Source: G963720515 sp963720515
GTDB lineage: Bacteria; Actinomycetota; Thermoleophilia; Gaiellales; Gaiellaceae
NCBI GenBank assembly: GCA_963720515.1
Contig: OY970397.1
Location: forward strand, 992,001-1,056,000
Reading direction: 5' to 3'
DNA length: 64,000 bases
The number at the start of each line of letters is the position of its first letter. The stretch's first letter is position 1. Position numbers and translations under genes: made by a program. Under the pieces are notes generated by a model. That model was given only the letters and a program-made list of their open reading frames with translations, ran no database searches and was not told where the DNA came from. Below, in pieces: positions 42,739 to 50,778 of this stretch.

Positions 42739-43668
42739 GAGCACACCGTCACGTCCTCGCTCCTCGACGCGGTCGGCCACACGCCGCTCGTCGAGCTGCC
42801 GCGGCTGTCTCCGTCCGAGAACGTGCGCATCTACGCGAAGCTCGAGGGCCAGAACCCGACAGGCTCGATCAAGGACCGCGTCGCGAAGGCGATGGTCGAG
42901 GCGGCCGAGGAGCGCGGCGAGCTCCAGCCCGGGCGCGAGCTGCTCGAGCCGACGAGCGGCAACACGGGCATCTCGCTCGCGCTCGTCGCCAAGCTCCGCG
43001 GCTACCCGCTCACGTGCGTCGTCCCGGAGAACGCGACACCCGAGCGCCTCCGGCTCCTCGAGCTCTACGGCGCGCGCGTCGTGACCTCGCCGGCCCACGA
43101 GGGGTCGAACGGCGCCGTCCGCAAGGCGCTCAGGATGGCCGAGGCCGACCCGGACTACGTGATGCTGAACCAGTACGGCAACGAGGCGAACCCGCGCTCC
43201 CACTACGAGGGCACCGGCGCGGAGATCGCCGAGGCGCTCCCGCGCGTGGACGCCTTCGTCGCCGGACTCGGCACCGGCGGGACGCTCATGGGCGCCGGCG
43301 CGCGCCTGCGGGAGTCCTTCCCGGACGTGACCGTCGCGGCCGCCGAGCCGATGCAGGGTGACCTCGTCTACGGCCTGCGCTCGCTGGCGGACGGCTACGT
43401 GCCGCCCGTCCTCGACGTGGACAAGCTCGACCGCAAGGTGCTCGTGACGAACGAGGAGTCCGTCGCGGCCGTGCGCGAGCTCCTCCGGACGGAAGGCATC
43501 TTCGCCGGGGTCTCGTCAGGGGCCGTCGTCCACGTCGCCCGGCGGATCGCCGCCGAGCTCGACGAGGGCGTCGTGGCCTGCGTCCTCGCCGACGGCGGCT
43601 GGAAGTACCTCTCGGCCGACTTCTGGGACCGGCCGGACACGCATCTCGAGGACAAGCTCTGGTGGTGA
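42727..43668 (+). CDS. cysM: O-phosphoserine sulfhydrylase / cysteine synthase CysM (CysO-dependent type)
   Basis: PLP enzyme of 313 residues. LLDAVGHTPLVELPRLSP starts the core; the Schiff-base Lys is in NPTGSIKDRVAKAM; the substrate loop is LEPTSGNTGISLALVAKLRG; the phosphate loop is AGLGTGGTLMGAG. The C-terminal tail ends LEDKLWW, like the tail of Mycobacterium CysM that closes the active site and is diagnostic of the carrier-dependent enzyme. It makes cysteine from an activated serine and thiocarboxylated CysO. The ATG at 42727 lies within the end of cysO in the same corrected frame. The stop overlaps the GTG of mec. Confidence 0.93.
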   Translation: MAGGEHTVTSSLLDAVGHTPLVELPRLSPSENVRIYAKLEGQNPTGSIKDRVAKAMVEAAEERGELQPGRELLEPTSGNTGISLALVAKLRGYPLTCVVPENATPERLRLLELYGARVVTSPAHEGSNGAVRKALRMAEADPDYVMLNQYGNEANPRSHYEGTGAEIAEALPRVDAFVAGLGTGGTLMGAGARLRESFPDVTVAAAEPMQGDLVYGLRSLADGYVPPVLDVDKLDRKVLVTNEESVAAVRELLRTEGIFAGVSSGAVVHVARRIAAELDEGVVACVLADGGWKYLSADFWDRPDTHLEDKLWW

Positions 43669-44039
43669 TCCCGGCCGCGGTGCGCTCGGAGCTCGTCGAG
43701 CACGCCGAGGCCGCGAAGCCGGACGAGTGCTGCGGCCTCGTCGCACTCAAGGGCGGCGTGGCCGAGCGCTACATCCCCGGGCGAAACGGCGCCGCGAGCC
43801 CGTACCGCTTCGAGCTCGAGGTCGACCCCGAGACGTGGTTCCTCGAGGACGAGGGCTACGAGCTCGCCGTCTTCCACTCGCATCTCGCGAGCCCGCCGCG
43901 CCCGTCGCGCACGGACGTCGAGAACGTCGGGCTCTGGGAGGGCCGCCCGTACCTGATCCTCGCGCTCCACACGGGCGAGCTCGCCGCCTGGCGGATCGAG
44001 GACGGCCGCTCGGTTCCGCTCGACCTCGCCCCGGCATAG
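43665..44039 (+). CDS. mec: JAMM/MPN metalloprotease Mec (CysO-cysteine peptidase)
   Basis: 124 residues. JAMM signature: Glu in AAKPDECCGLVAL (about 15-27), the zinc motif VFHSHLASPPRPSRTDVENV (His-x-His-x7-Ser-x2-Asp; about 69-88). In Mycobacterium tuberculosis Mec+ releases cysteine from the CysO-cysteine adduct, completing sulfur-carrier-dependent cysteine synthesis. The gene order moeZ-cysO-cysM-mec makes this assignment strong. GTG 43665 forms GTGA with the cysM stop; a GTG one codon earlier is also possible. A terminator hairpin follows. Confidence 0.93.
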   Translation: MIPAAVRSELVEHAEAAKPDECCGLVALKGGVAERYIPGRNGAASPYRFELEVDPETWFLEDEGYELAVFHSHLASPPRPSRTDVENVGLWEGRPYLILALHTGELAAWRIEDGRSVPLDLAPA

Positions 44040-44041
44040 GC

Positions 44042-44069
44042 GAGCGGCCCGCCTGGAGACGGGCCGCTC
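44042..44069 (+). terminator. Terminator of the cysteine operon
   Basis: A 10-bp stem GAGCGGCCCG / CGGGCCGCTC (44042-44051 / 44060-44069). A second 7-bp hairpin (44084-44090 / 44095-44101) lies nearer the convergent cupredoxin gene and may serve that one. Confidence 0.75.
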
Positions 44070-44116
44070 ACCGGTTGGCAGGCGCCGGGACGCATCCCGG
44101 CTATGTCGGGCCCGTC

Positions 44117-44488
44117 TTAGCCGACCCGAAAGCTCCCGTGCATGACGCGCCGGTGCGTGCCGCAGAAGTAGCGGTAGATCGCGCCGGGCCGGATCCGGAC
44201 GGTCCAGCGGGTGACGCCCTCGTAGTCGAGGGTCGTCCAGCGAATCCGTGTCGGGCCGCGCGCCAGGACGAAGTTGTGAAACGGCGAACGGTCGCGAATC
44301 ACGAACGTGTGCTTGCCCGCCGGAACCTTCGTGACCGCCGCGCCACCACGCGTGGTCAGTGAGATCGTCCGTTCCGGCCCGACGGTTCCGTAGTAGGTCG
44401 CCCCCATCGCTGCACCCGCGCCCGAGAGGGAAAGCGCGGCAACCACGAGCGGCGTTGCCCGGCGCAGCGTGAGGGTCGACGTCGGCAT
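44117..44488 (-). CDS. Secreted cupredoxin (plastocyanin-like) protein
   Basis: 123 residues with a signal peptide (LRRATPLVVAALSLSGAGAAMGA). The mature part is a single blue-copper-type beta sandwich: first ligand His in DRSPFHNFVLARGP, then YFCGTHRRVMHGSFRVG, whose Cys-x2-His-x4-Met arrangement with the earlier His makes a type 1 copper site. Such small exported proteins carry electrons or copper outside the membrane. No partner oxidase is nearby. The ATG at 44488 starts the basic n-region of the signal peptide. Confidence 0.85.
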   Translation of the reverse strand: MPTSTLTLRRATPLVVAALSLSGAGAAMGATYYGTVGPERTISLTTRGGAAVTKVPAGKHTFVIRDRSPFHNFVLARGPTRIRWTTLDYEGVTRWTVRIRPGAIYRYFCGTHRRVMHGSFRVG

Positions 44489-44581
44489 GTGTCGAGCGGC
44501 AATACGGCGCCCGGGCTTGGCCGGTTTGTCCGAACCCGTTCGAGGGTTGCCGGCCGGAGGAGCGGAGACGATCCTCAAGAC

Positions 44582-45509
44582 ATGCGCCGCGCCGCCGTCC
44601 TCCTCGCCGTGCTCGCCGGGCTTCTGGCCGCGTCTCCCGCGGACGCCTCGCGCCTTCCGAGCGCGCCCGGCTGCCCCGTCTTCCCGAGGACGAACGTCTG
44701 GAACAAGCGCGTGGACGCCCTGCCCGTGGCGGCGAACTCCCACGCGATCGTCGCGGCCGTCGGGCTCGACCGCTACGTCCACGCGGACTTCGGCTCGGGC
44801 ACGTGGGACGGCGGGCCGATCGGGATCCCGATCACGGTCGTCGGCCGCAGCCAGCGGAAGTGGCGCGTCCGGTTCCAGTACGCCGACGAGTCCGACCGCG
44901 GCCCGTACCCGATCCCGCGCGGCGTGCGGATCGAGGGCGGCCGCAACGCGGACGGCGACCGGCACGCGATCATCGTCGACCGAACCGCCTGCCGCCTCTA
45001 CGAGCTCTTCGCGCTCCGCGGCCGGCCCGGCGCCTGGCGCGCGGGCTCCGGCGCGATCTGGGATCTCCGCTCGAACCGCCTGCGCCCCGCCGGCTGGACG
45101 TCGGCCGACGCGGCCGGCCTCCCCATCCTCCCCGGCCTCGCGCGCTGGGCCGAGGTGAAACGCGGCGTCATCGACCACGCGCTGCGCGTCACGGTCGAGC
45201 GCACGCGGCGCGCGTACGTCTATCCCGGACGCCATTACGCGAGCGACGAGCTCGACCCGGCTCTCCCGCCCATGGGCCTGCGCTTCCGGCTACGCGGCGA
45301 CTTCGACATCTCGGGCTTCCCGCGCCAGGCGCGGATCGTCCTCACGGCGCTCAAGCGCTACGGGATGATCGTGGCCGACAACGGCTCGAGCTGGTACGTG
45401 AGCGGCGCGCCGAGCCCGTACTGGTCGAACGAGCAGCTCCACACGCTCCACAACGTCACTGGGCGCCGACTTCGTCGTCGTGGACACGTCGAAGCTGCGG
45501 AACGGCTAG
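44582..45509 (+). CDS. Secreted protein of unknown function, frameshifted at C-terminus
   Basis: About 308 residues after correction. Signal peptide MRRAAVLLAVLAGLLAASPA. The mature part begins with a Cys (APGCPVFPRTNVWNKRVDAL) and has a second Cys in DRTACRLYELFALRG. Recognisable blocks are VGLDRYVHADFGSGTWDGG, PIPRGVRIEGGRNADGDRHA and RFRLRGDFDISGFPRQARIV, then KRYGMIVADNGSSWYVSGAP. I have seen this style in actinobacterial and chloroflexi exported proteins, but the function is not known. The frame breaks at about 45463; deleting one G gives [16 protein letters not shown] and a stop in the CTAG shared with the convergent CorC-like gene. Confidence 0.75.
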
Positions 45510-46807
45510 GCGGCCGCCTCCGGCTCGGCCGGCTCGTCCTCGCCGACGAACTCCACCTCGAGGCGCCCGATGCGCGAGCCGTCCGTCTCGACGACCGTGA
45601 AGCAGAGGCCGTCCCACTTGACCTCGTCACCCTTCTCGGCCGCGCGGCCGAGGGCGCCGAAGACGAACCCCGCGACCGTGTGGAAGTCCTCCTGCGGGAT
45701 CGTCTGGTGGAACTGCTCGTTGAAGTCGTCGATCGGGAACGTGCCGTCGATCCGGATGCGCCGCTCGTCCAGGCGCTCGACGGACTCGTCCGGCAGGTCG
45801 TACTCGTCCTCGATCTCGCCCACGATCTCCTCGAGAAGGTCCTCGAGCGTCACGATGCCCGCGACGCCGCCGTACTCGTCCACGACGATCGCCAGATGCT
45901 GGTTCTGGTTGCGAAGCTCGGTGAGGAGCGCGCCGAGGTCCTTCGTCTCCGGCACGACATAGGCCGGGCGGACGAGCGACTCGATCTGGACCGTCTCGAG
46001 GCCGTCCGAGTAGAGCGCGCGGAAGAGATCGCGGACGTGGAGGATCCCGAGGACGTCGTCGAGCGACCCGCGATACACCGGGTAGCGCGTATAGGGGGAG
46101 TCGATGACCGCTGCGAGCGCCTCCTGCGACGGAAGGTCGACCGAGAGGGCGACCACCTGCGGCCTCGGGACCATGACCTCGTGCGCCTCCTTGTGCGCGA
46201 AGTCGAAGACCTTGTAGACCATCTCCTCCTCGGAGGTCTCGATGACGCCGGTGTCCTCGGCGGCGGCGACGATGTGGCGGATGTCCTCCTCGGTGTGGGC
46301 GACGACGCCCGCGGGCGCCGGCTCGATGCCGAAGAGGCCGGTGACCGCGTTGGCCGACGTCTGCAGGAACCAGACGAGCGGGTAGGTGACGATGAAGAAC
46401 GCCTCCACGGGGAGCGCGACCCAGAGCGCGGTGGACTCGTTCTTCGTCAGGGCCACTGCCTTCGGCACGAGTTCGCCCAGCGTCACGTGGAGATACGTGA
46501 CGATCGCGAACGAGAGCACGAAGGAGACCGTGGTCGCGAGGACGGGGTCGAGGAAGTGCTCGATGAGCGGCTCGCCCACGGCGCCGAGCGCGATCGAGAA
46601 GGCCGTGATCCCGAGCTGCACCGTCCCGATGAAGCGCACCGGGTCGTCCATGATCCGAAGCGCGACCCTGGCGCGGCGGTTCCCGCCGTGGGCGAGCTCG
46701 AGGAGCCGTGAGCGGCGGGCCGTGACGAGCGCGTACTCGGCCGCCACGAAGAAGGCGTTCCCCGCGACGAGGAGGAGCACCACGACGATGCGGAGAAAGT
46801 CGCTCAC
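45506..46807 (-). CDS. CNNM/CorC-HlyC family transporter with CBS pair
   Basis: 433 residues. N-terminal DUF21/CNNM membrane domain with four hydrophobic segments (about 1-150; [20 protein letters not shown] and [20 protein letters not shown]), then a Bateman module of two CBS domains ([40 protein letters not shown]) and the C-terminal CorC_HlyC domain ([20 protein letters not shown]). CNNM-family proteins export or control Mg2+ (some act in Co2+/Na+ balance). The GTG start is embedded in a perfect hairpin (separate entry). Its stop shares CTAG with the preceding convergent gene. Confidence 0.93.
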   Translation of the reverse strand: MSDFLRIVVVLLLVAGNAFFVAAEYALVTARRSRLLELAHGGNRRARVALRIMDDPVRFIGTVQLGITAFSIALGAVGEPLIEHFLDPVLATTVSFVLSFAIVTYLHVTLGELVPKAVALTKNESTALWVALPVEAFFIVTYPLVWFLQTSANAVTGLFGIEPAPAGVVAHTEEDIRHIVAAAEDTGVIETSEEEMVYKVFDFAHKEAHEVMVPRPQVVALSVDLPSQEALAAVIDSPYTRYPVYRGSLDDVLGILHVRDLFRALYSDGLETVQIESLVRPAYVVPETKDLGALLTELRNQNQHLAIVVDEYGGVAGIVTLEDLLEEIVGEIEDEYDLPDESVERLDERRIRIDGTFPIDDFNEQFHQTIPQEDFHTVAGFVFGALGRAAEKGDEVKWDGLCFTVVETDGSRIGRLEVEFVGEDEPAEPEAAA

Positions 46808-46827
46808 GCCCCGCTCTCCGGGGCGTG
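46805..46827 (-). promoter_or_regulatory. Hairpin enclosing the start codon and SD of the CorC-like gene
   Basis: On the minus strand a perfect 9-bp stem CACGCCCCG / CGGGGCGTG (46827-46819 / 46813-46805) closes a GAGAG loop. The last three bases of the 3' arm are the GTG start codon, and the GGAG Shine-Dalgarno spans the loop edge, 8 nt before GTG. When folded, initiation should be blocked. Confidence 0.6.
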
Positions 46828-46965
46828 GGTACTAGGAGGTAGCTCGTCCACGTCCGTCGTCAGAGGATAGCGAAGGGCTCGGCGTATCCGGCCCCGAAAA
46901 AGATGGCCCTAAAGTTTCGCCGGGAAACGCCCGACTATCATCCCTGACTCAGGGGAAATCTGAAG

Positions 46966-47586
46966 ATGCCGCAAGAAATCACCTGTTTGATCGCCGACGA
47001 CCACGAGGTCGTCCGCGAAGGCCTCCGCCTCTCCCTCTCTCGCGCGCCGCACATTCGCGTCGTCGGTGAGGCCGCAGACGGGGCCGGCGCCGTCGCGCTC
47101 GCCGAGCGCCGCCGCCCGAACGTGGTGATCATGGACGTCCGGATGCCCGGAATGGACGGGCTCGAGGCGACGAAGCTCCTCACGGAGAAGGTCCCGACCA
47201 CGTCGGTCTTGATCTTCACCGCGTACGGCGAGCGCAGCCTCCTCGGCCGGGGGCTCGAGTCGGGCGCGAAGGGCTACATCCTGAAGGAAGCCCCGCACCA
47301 GACCCTGCTCCGCGCGATCGAGAAGGTGGCGAGCGGCGAGGGCTACGTGGACCCGGCGCTCATGCCCGACTTCCTCACGCGCGACCGCGAGGACATGCTG
47401 ACCCAGCGCGAGCGCGAGATTCTCCAGCTGCTCGCCGACGGGATGTCGAACGCGGACGTCGCGGCGCGCCTCTTCATCAGCCAGGAGACCGTCAAGAGTC
47501 ACGTCCGCCACATCCTCGCCAAGCTCGAGGCGGACACCCGGACGCATGCCGTCGCCATCGCGCTTCGCGAAGCGATCATCGATTAG
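46966..47586 (+). CDS. NarL/LuxR-type response regulator
   Basis: 206 residues. The receiver domain has acidic pocket residues ADDHE (about 9-13), the phosphorylated Asp in NVVIMDVRMPGMDG (about Asp55) and Thr/Lys switch residues (LIFTAYGE; GYILKEAP). The C-terminal LuxR helix-turn-helix is TQREREILQLLADGMSNADV ... LFISQETVKSHVRHILAKL. It binds DNA after phosphorylation by the histidine kinase encoded next, whose start overlaps its end. Signal and targets are unknown. A possible -10 TATCAT lies at 46936-46941. Confidence 0.95.
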   Translation: MPQEITCLIADDHEVVREGLRLSLSRAPHIRVVGEAADGAGAVALAERRRPNVVIMDVRMPGMDGLEATKLLTEKVPTTSVLIFTAYGERSLLGRGLESGAKGYILKEAPHQTLLRAIEKVASGEGYVDPALMPDFLTRDREDMLTQREREILQLLADGMSNADVAARLFISQETVKSHVRHILAKLEADTRTHAVAIALREAIID

Positions 47587-48772
47587 AGCCGCGGGCCTCC
47601 CCGGCGTTCTCGTCGCCGGGACGGTCGTCTCGGCGATCATCGCGAGCGCCGGGCTCATCGCGGACAGCGGGTCCGTCGCCATCTTCGGGCTCGTCGGCGC
47701 CACCGCGTTCGCCGGGTCGTTCGCCGTCTACCTGATCGTCTCCGAGCGGCGCCGCCACGAGGTCGCGGAGGACCAGCTCGCCTCCCAGGCGCAGTTCCTC
47801 GAGTCGCTCGTCCGCTCCATGGGCGCCCTCGCCGAGTCCCGCTCGCCGGCCGAGATCCTCGACCGCACGCGCAAGGAGGCGGTCTCGCTCTTCCAGGCCC
47901 GCTCGGCCGAGCTGCTCCCGCCCGAGAAGGTCGAGGTCGTGGACGCCCACGAGGTGAAAGGCGGCCTTCGCGTCCCGCTCCGCACCGGGGCGACGCCGAT
48001 CGGGACGCTCGAGCTGCGGCGGTCCGAGCCGTTCCACCGCGCCGACCTGATCCGCGCGACCATGCTCGCCGACTTCGCCTCGCGCGCGGTCGAGAACGTC
48101 CGCCTGATCGACGAGGCGCGCGAGCGCGAGGACGAGCGCGGGCGGCTCACCGAGCGGCTGATCACGGCCGAGCAGGACGAGCGCCGGCGCCTCTCCATCT
48201 TCCTGCACGACGGCCCGCTCCAGTCCATGTCCGGGATCGCGCTCATGCACGACGCCGCCCTGAACGCGATCCGCGAGGGGCGACTCGAGGACGCGGAGCA
48301 GATCGTGGCGAGCTCGCTCGACCGCGAGCGCGACACGATCCGGAATCTGCGCGACCTCTCGTTCGCGATCGAGCCACTCGTCCTGCGCGACCAGGGCTTC
48401 GCCGCCGCGGTCGGGGCGCTCCGGGAGCAGGTCGAAGGCTCCCACCGCATCACCGTCGCGGCCGACGTGGACGCGGGCGAGGAGCTCGCCGAGAAGGCCC
48501 AGGTCGCGCTCTACCAGCTCATCCGCGAGGCCGTGAACCAGGCCGTCGGCCGCCGGCCGGAGCGGATCACGATCACCGTCGCGTCGAACGGCGACGCCTT
48601 CGTGACCGAGATCGGCGACGACGGCACGGTCGAACGGCGGCGCTCCGGGATCGAGGAGCTCGACGAGCGCGTTCGCGTCCTGAACGGGAGCGTCGAGATC
48701 GACTCGGGCCCCGAGGGCGGCACGACCGTCCGCGTGATTCTTCCGCCCTACGCGGCCGCGCAGTCGGGGTAG
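47546..48772 (+). CDS. NarL-type sensor histidine kinase (HisKA_3)
   Basis: 408 residues. Two hydrophobic segments at the N-terminus (GVLVAGTVVSAIIASAGLIA; VAIFGLVGATAFAGSFAVYL), a GAF-like sensory region (about 80-205), then the HisKA_3 dimerisation helix with the phospho-acceptor His in DERRRLSIFLHDGPLQSMSG. The ATPase domain is reduced: LYQLIREAVNQAVGRRP (N box), GDDGTVERRRSGIEELDERV and GPEGGTTVRVILP. The ATG at 47546 overlaps the regulator gene by 41 bp; a shorter start is not obvious. The signal is unknown; it pairs with the upstream response regulator. Confidence 0.92.
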   Translation: MPSPSRFAKRSSIRAAGLPGVLVAGTVVSAIIASAGLIADSGSVAIFGLVGATAFAGSFAVYLIVSERRRHEVAEDQLASQAQFLESLVRSMGALAESRSPAEILDRTRKEAVSLFQARSAELLPPEKVEVVDAHEVKGGLRVPLRTGATPIGTLELRRSEPFHRADLIRATMLADFASRAVENVRLIDEAREREDERGRLTERLITAEQDERRRLSIFLHDGPLQSMSGIALMHDAALNAIREGRLEDAEQIVASSLDRERDTIRNLRDLSFAIEPLVLRDQGFAAAVGALREQVEGSHRITVAADVDAGEELAEKAQVALYQLIREAVNQAVGRRPERITITVASNGDAFVTEIGDDGTVERRRSGIEELDERVRVLNGSVEIDSGPEGGTTVRVILPPYAAAQSG

Positions 48773-48785
48773 ACTCCCGCCCGCA

Positions 48786-48980
48786 ATGGCGACGAACGAC
48801 AAGGGCCACCTCCTCTTCGTGTGGACGCCGACGCGCTACGAGCTCGAGGAGCGCGAGGGCGAGGTCCCGGCAGCCGGAGCCGAGATCGAGGAGGGCGACA
48901 AGCGCTTCCAGGTCGTCCGCGTCTCGCCGTCGCCGCTCCCCGGCGACAACCGGCTCTGCGCGTACCTCCAGCTGGTCTAG
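48786..48980 (+). CDS. Small conserved-looking protein, 64 aa
   Basis: 64 residues, MATNDKGHLLFVWTPTRYEL then an acidic stretch (EEREGEVPAAGAEIEEGD) and KRFQVVRVSPSPLPGDNRLC. It reads like a small SH3-like or beta-barrel fold, with WTPTRYEL and RFQVVRV as likely strands. No family recognised. It lies 13 bp after the kinase stop with its own TAGACT box 10 nt before the ATG, so it may be transcribed both ways. It converges on the FAD oxidoreductase gene with 3 bp between stops. Confidence 0.75.
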   Translation: MATNDKGHLLFVWTPTRYELEEREGEVPAAGAEIEEGDKRFQVVRVSPSPLPGDNRLCAYLQLV

Positions 48981-48983
48981 CGG

Positions 48984-50048
48984 TCAGGCGCTCGCGGCGC
49001 CGGCCGCGTCTTCGGCGGCGGCGAGGCCCAGGACGAGGGCGCTTGCGAGGGCGCTCGCCCAGCCGCCGAGCGAGATGCCGCCGGCGTCGGCGCCTGCCGC
49101 CCAGATGCCGTTCGCGACGCGGCCGCGCGTGTCCACGGCGAGGCCGCCGAGCGTCGTCGTGATGCCCGCGACGACCTCGACCACGGTCTCGCCGTCCAGC
49201 CGCTCGACCGGGCCGCCCGCGGCGCGCGCCGACTCGACGATCTCCCTCACCGTGCGGTCGCGCACCCGCTCGCCGAGCGCGTCGTCGGGCACCGCGAACC
49301 ACGCCCGGCCACGCGGTTGGCGGGCGATCCACTGCGCGACGTCGATCTCCGACCACGTCCGCGCCTCGTAGACCTCGTCGTGCTGGTTCGTGATCCGCGC
49401 GAACCGGCCGTAGGTCTGCGACAGGGGCCGGAACGTCTCCTCCGTGATCCACGCGGGCGGCGCCGGCATGGCGCGCCCCCAGAACTCGCCGAGCCCGGCG
49501 CTCGTCCGCCCGCCGGCGGCGAGGCCGAGCCGAAGCCCATCGCCGGTGCTCCAGGGGTTCGACCGCAGGACGAGCGTGTCGGCCTCCGGGGTCACGTGCT
49601 CGCGCACGAGCTCGCGGTCGCCCTGGAAGCCGCCCGTGGCCAGGATCAGCGGCTCGTCGCGGAGCGCTTCCAGCGGAGACCCGAGCCGCACGTCGCCCGC
49701 CCGGCGCACGAGCACGTCCACGAGCCCGGGGTTGTCGAAGCGCAGGCCGGTCGTGAGCGGGTTGCCGGTCTCGCGCTCCGCCACCGGCGCGCCGAGGGAC
49801 TCGAGCCAGGCGAGCGCGTCGTCCAGGCGCTCCCAGACGAGCCGCTGGAGCTCGGGGTCGCCGCCTGGGCATTCCTCGCGGAACCGCTCCCACTCGCGAT
49901 AGCGGAAGACGAAGCCGCCGGAGAGAAGCATCGAGCCGCCCGGCCGCGAGCCTTTCTCGTGGACGACGACGTCGGCGCCGAGCTCGCGGGCGCGCACGGC
50001 GGCGACGAGCCCGGCCATCCCGGCGCCCGCGACGACGAGCTGCGCCAC
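48984..50048 (-). CDS. FAD-binding oxidoreductase (fumarate reductase/ketosteroid dehydrogenase-like)
   Basis: 354 residues. The N-terminal dinucleotide fold LVVAGAGMAGLVAAVRAREL ends in HEKGSRPGGSMLLSGG, the form of the FAD_binding_2 family (succinate dehydrogenase flavoprotein, 3-ketosteroid-delta1-dehydrogenase, urocanate reductase). LILATGGFQGDRELVREHV is the conserved ATGGF motif and the C-terminal FAD loop is GIWAAGADAGGISLGGWASA. The protein is shorter than typical ketosteroid dehydrogenases (about 500 residues), lacking much of the substrate domain. GTG 50048 starts 3 bp after the VOC gene stop, so MFS-VOC-FAD genes form one minus-strand unit, possibly for uptake and reduction of an aromatic or terpenoid substrate (inference). 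Confidence 0.88.
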   Translation of the reverse strand: MAQLVVAGAGMAGLVAAVRARELGADVVVHEKGSRPGGSMLLSGGFVFRYREWERFREECPGGDPELQRLVWERLDDALAWLESLGAPVAERETGNPLTTGLRFDNPGLVDVLVRRAGDVRLGSPLEALRDEPLILATGGFQGDRELVREHVTPEADTLVLRSNPWSTGDGLRLGLAAGGRTSAGLGEFWGRAMPAPPAWITEETFRPLSQTYGRFARITNQHDEVYEARTWSEIDVAQWIARQPRGRAWFAVPDDALGERVRDRTVREIVESARAAGGPVERLDGETVVEVVAGITTTLGGLAVDTRGRVANGIWAAGADAGGISLGGWASALASALVLGLAAAEDAAGAASA

Positions 50049-50051
50049 CCG

Positions 50052-50729
50052 CTAGACGAGCGAGAACGTCGGCTTGTGCTCGACGTACTCGACCTTGACG
50101 CCTTCCGGACCCCAGACGAACACCGCCTTCGTGTTCGCGGCGTCCACGACGTCGGCGACGTCGAACCCGCGGTCGCGCACGCAGTCGAGGGTCTCGTCGG
50201 CGGACTCCACGAGGACGGCGACGTGGTTCAGGAGCGGGCGCTCGGTCTCGCCCGGATCGCCCTCGACGAGCTCGACGAACGCGCCGCCGACCTCGACGCG
50301 CGGGGCGCCGTCCGCCGAGGGATCGGCACGGTCGAAGCCGAGCGCCTCCCAGCGCGTCGCGGCGGCCTCGGGATCGCGGGCGTAGAGCGCGACGTGGTCG
50401 AGGTCGTAGTCGATCTCGGTCGGCGCCTCGACGAGCCGGACGACGAGGCCGTCGGCCAGCGTGACGTCGGTGGAGCCGGAGGCGAGCGTCTCCTGCGCGC
50501 GCGAGAGGTCGTTCACGCGCAGGCCGACGCGGGCGAGCGCGCCGCGCTCGCGTGGCGCATCGGCGGCGAAGAGCGTCAGCTTCCCGTGCCGGGCCTCGGA
50601 TCCGACGAGCGTGAACGCGTCGGTCCGGTCGATGACGTGCATGCCGAGCCGTGCGACGGCGGCGTCGGCGATCCGGTCGCGCTGGGCGACCCACAGGGCG
50701 ATGTGGTCGAGCTTGGTGGGCTGAATCAC
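50052..50729 (-). CDS. VOC-superfamily protein (glyoxalase/dioxygenase-like), two modules
   Basis: 225 residues with two vicinal-oxygen-chelate modules. Module 1: KLDHIALWVAQRDRIADAAV ... LFAADAPRERGALARVGLRV. Module 2: YDLDHVALYARDPEAAATRW ... RPLLNHVAVLVESADET and WGPEGVKVEYVEHKP. His residues in LDHIAL, LDHVAL, LNHVAV and the Glu of KVEYVE are candidate metal ligands, an arrangement seen in ring-cleavage dioxygenases and glyoxalases. Substrate unknown. It lies between the transporter and the FAD oxidoreductase genes. Confidence 0.87.
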   Translation of the reverse strand: MIQPTKLDHIALWVAQRDRIADAAVARLGMHVIDRTDAFTLVGSEARHGKLTLFAADAPRERGALARVGLRVNDLSRAQETLASGSTDVTLADGLVVRLVEAPTEIDYDLDHVALYARDPEAAATRWEALGFDRADPSADGAPRVEVGGAFVELVEGDPGETERPLLNHVAVLVESADETLDCVRDRGFDVADVVDAANTKAVFVWGPEGVKVEYVEHKPTFSLV

Positions 50730-50778
50730 GTGAGCGTCTCCCTTGGGGCTGGGATCGAAAACGGGCGTCGTGTGCAGA

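Noticed and set aside
44042..44101. Possible riboswitch: two adjacent hairpins with GGGACGCA resembling part of a c-di-GMP aptamer
   Set aside because: The remaining GEMM consensus (tetraloop, receptor, AAACC) is missing and the site lies between convergent 3' ends, where terminators are expected.
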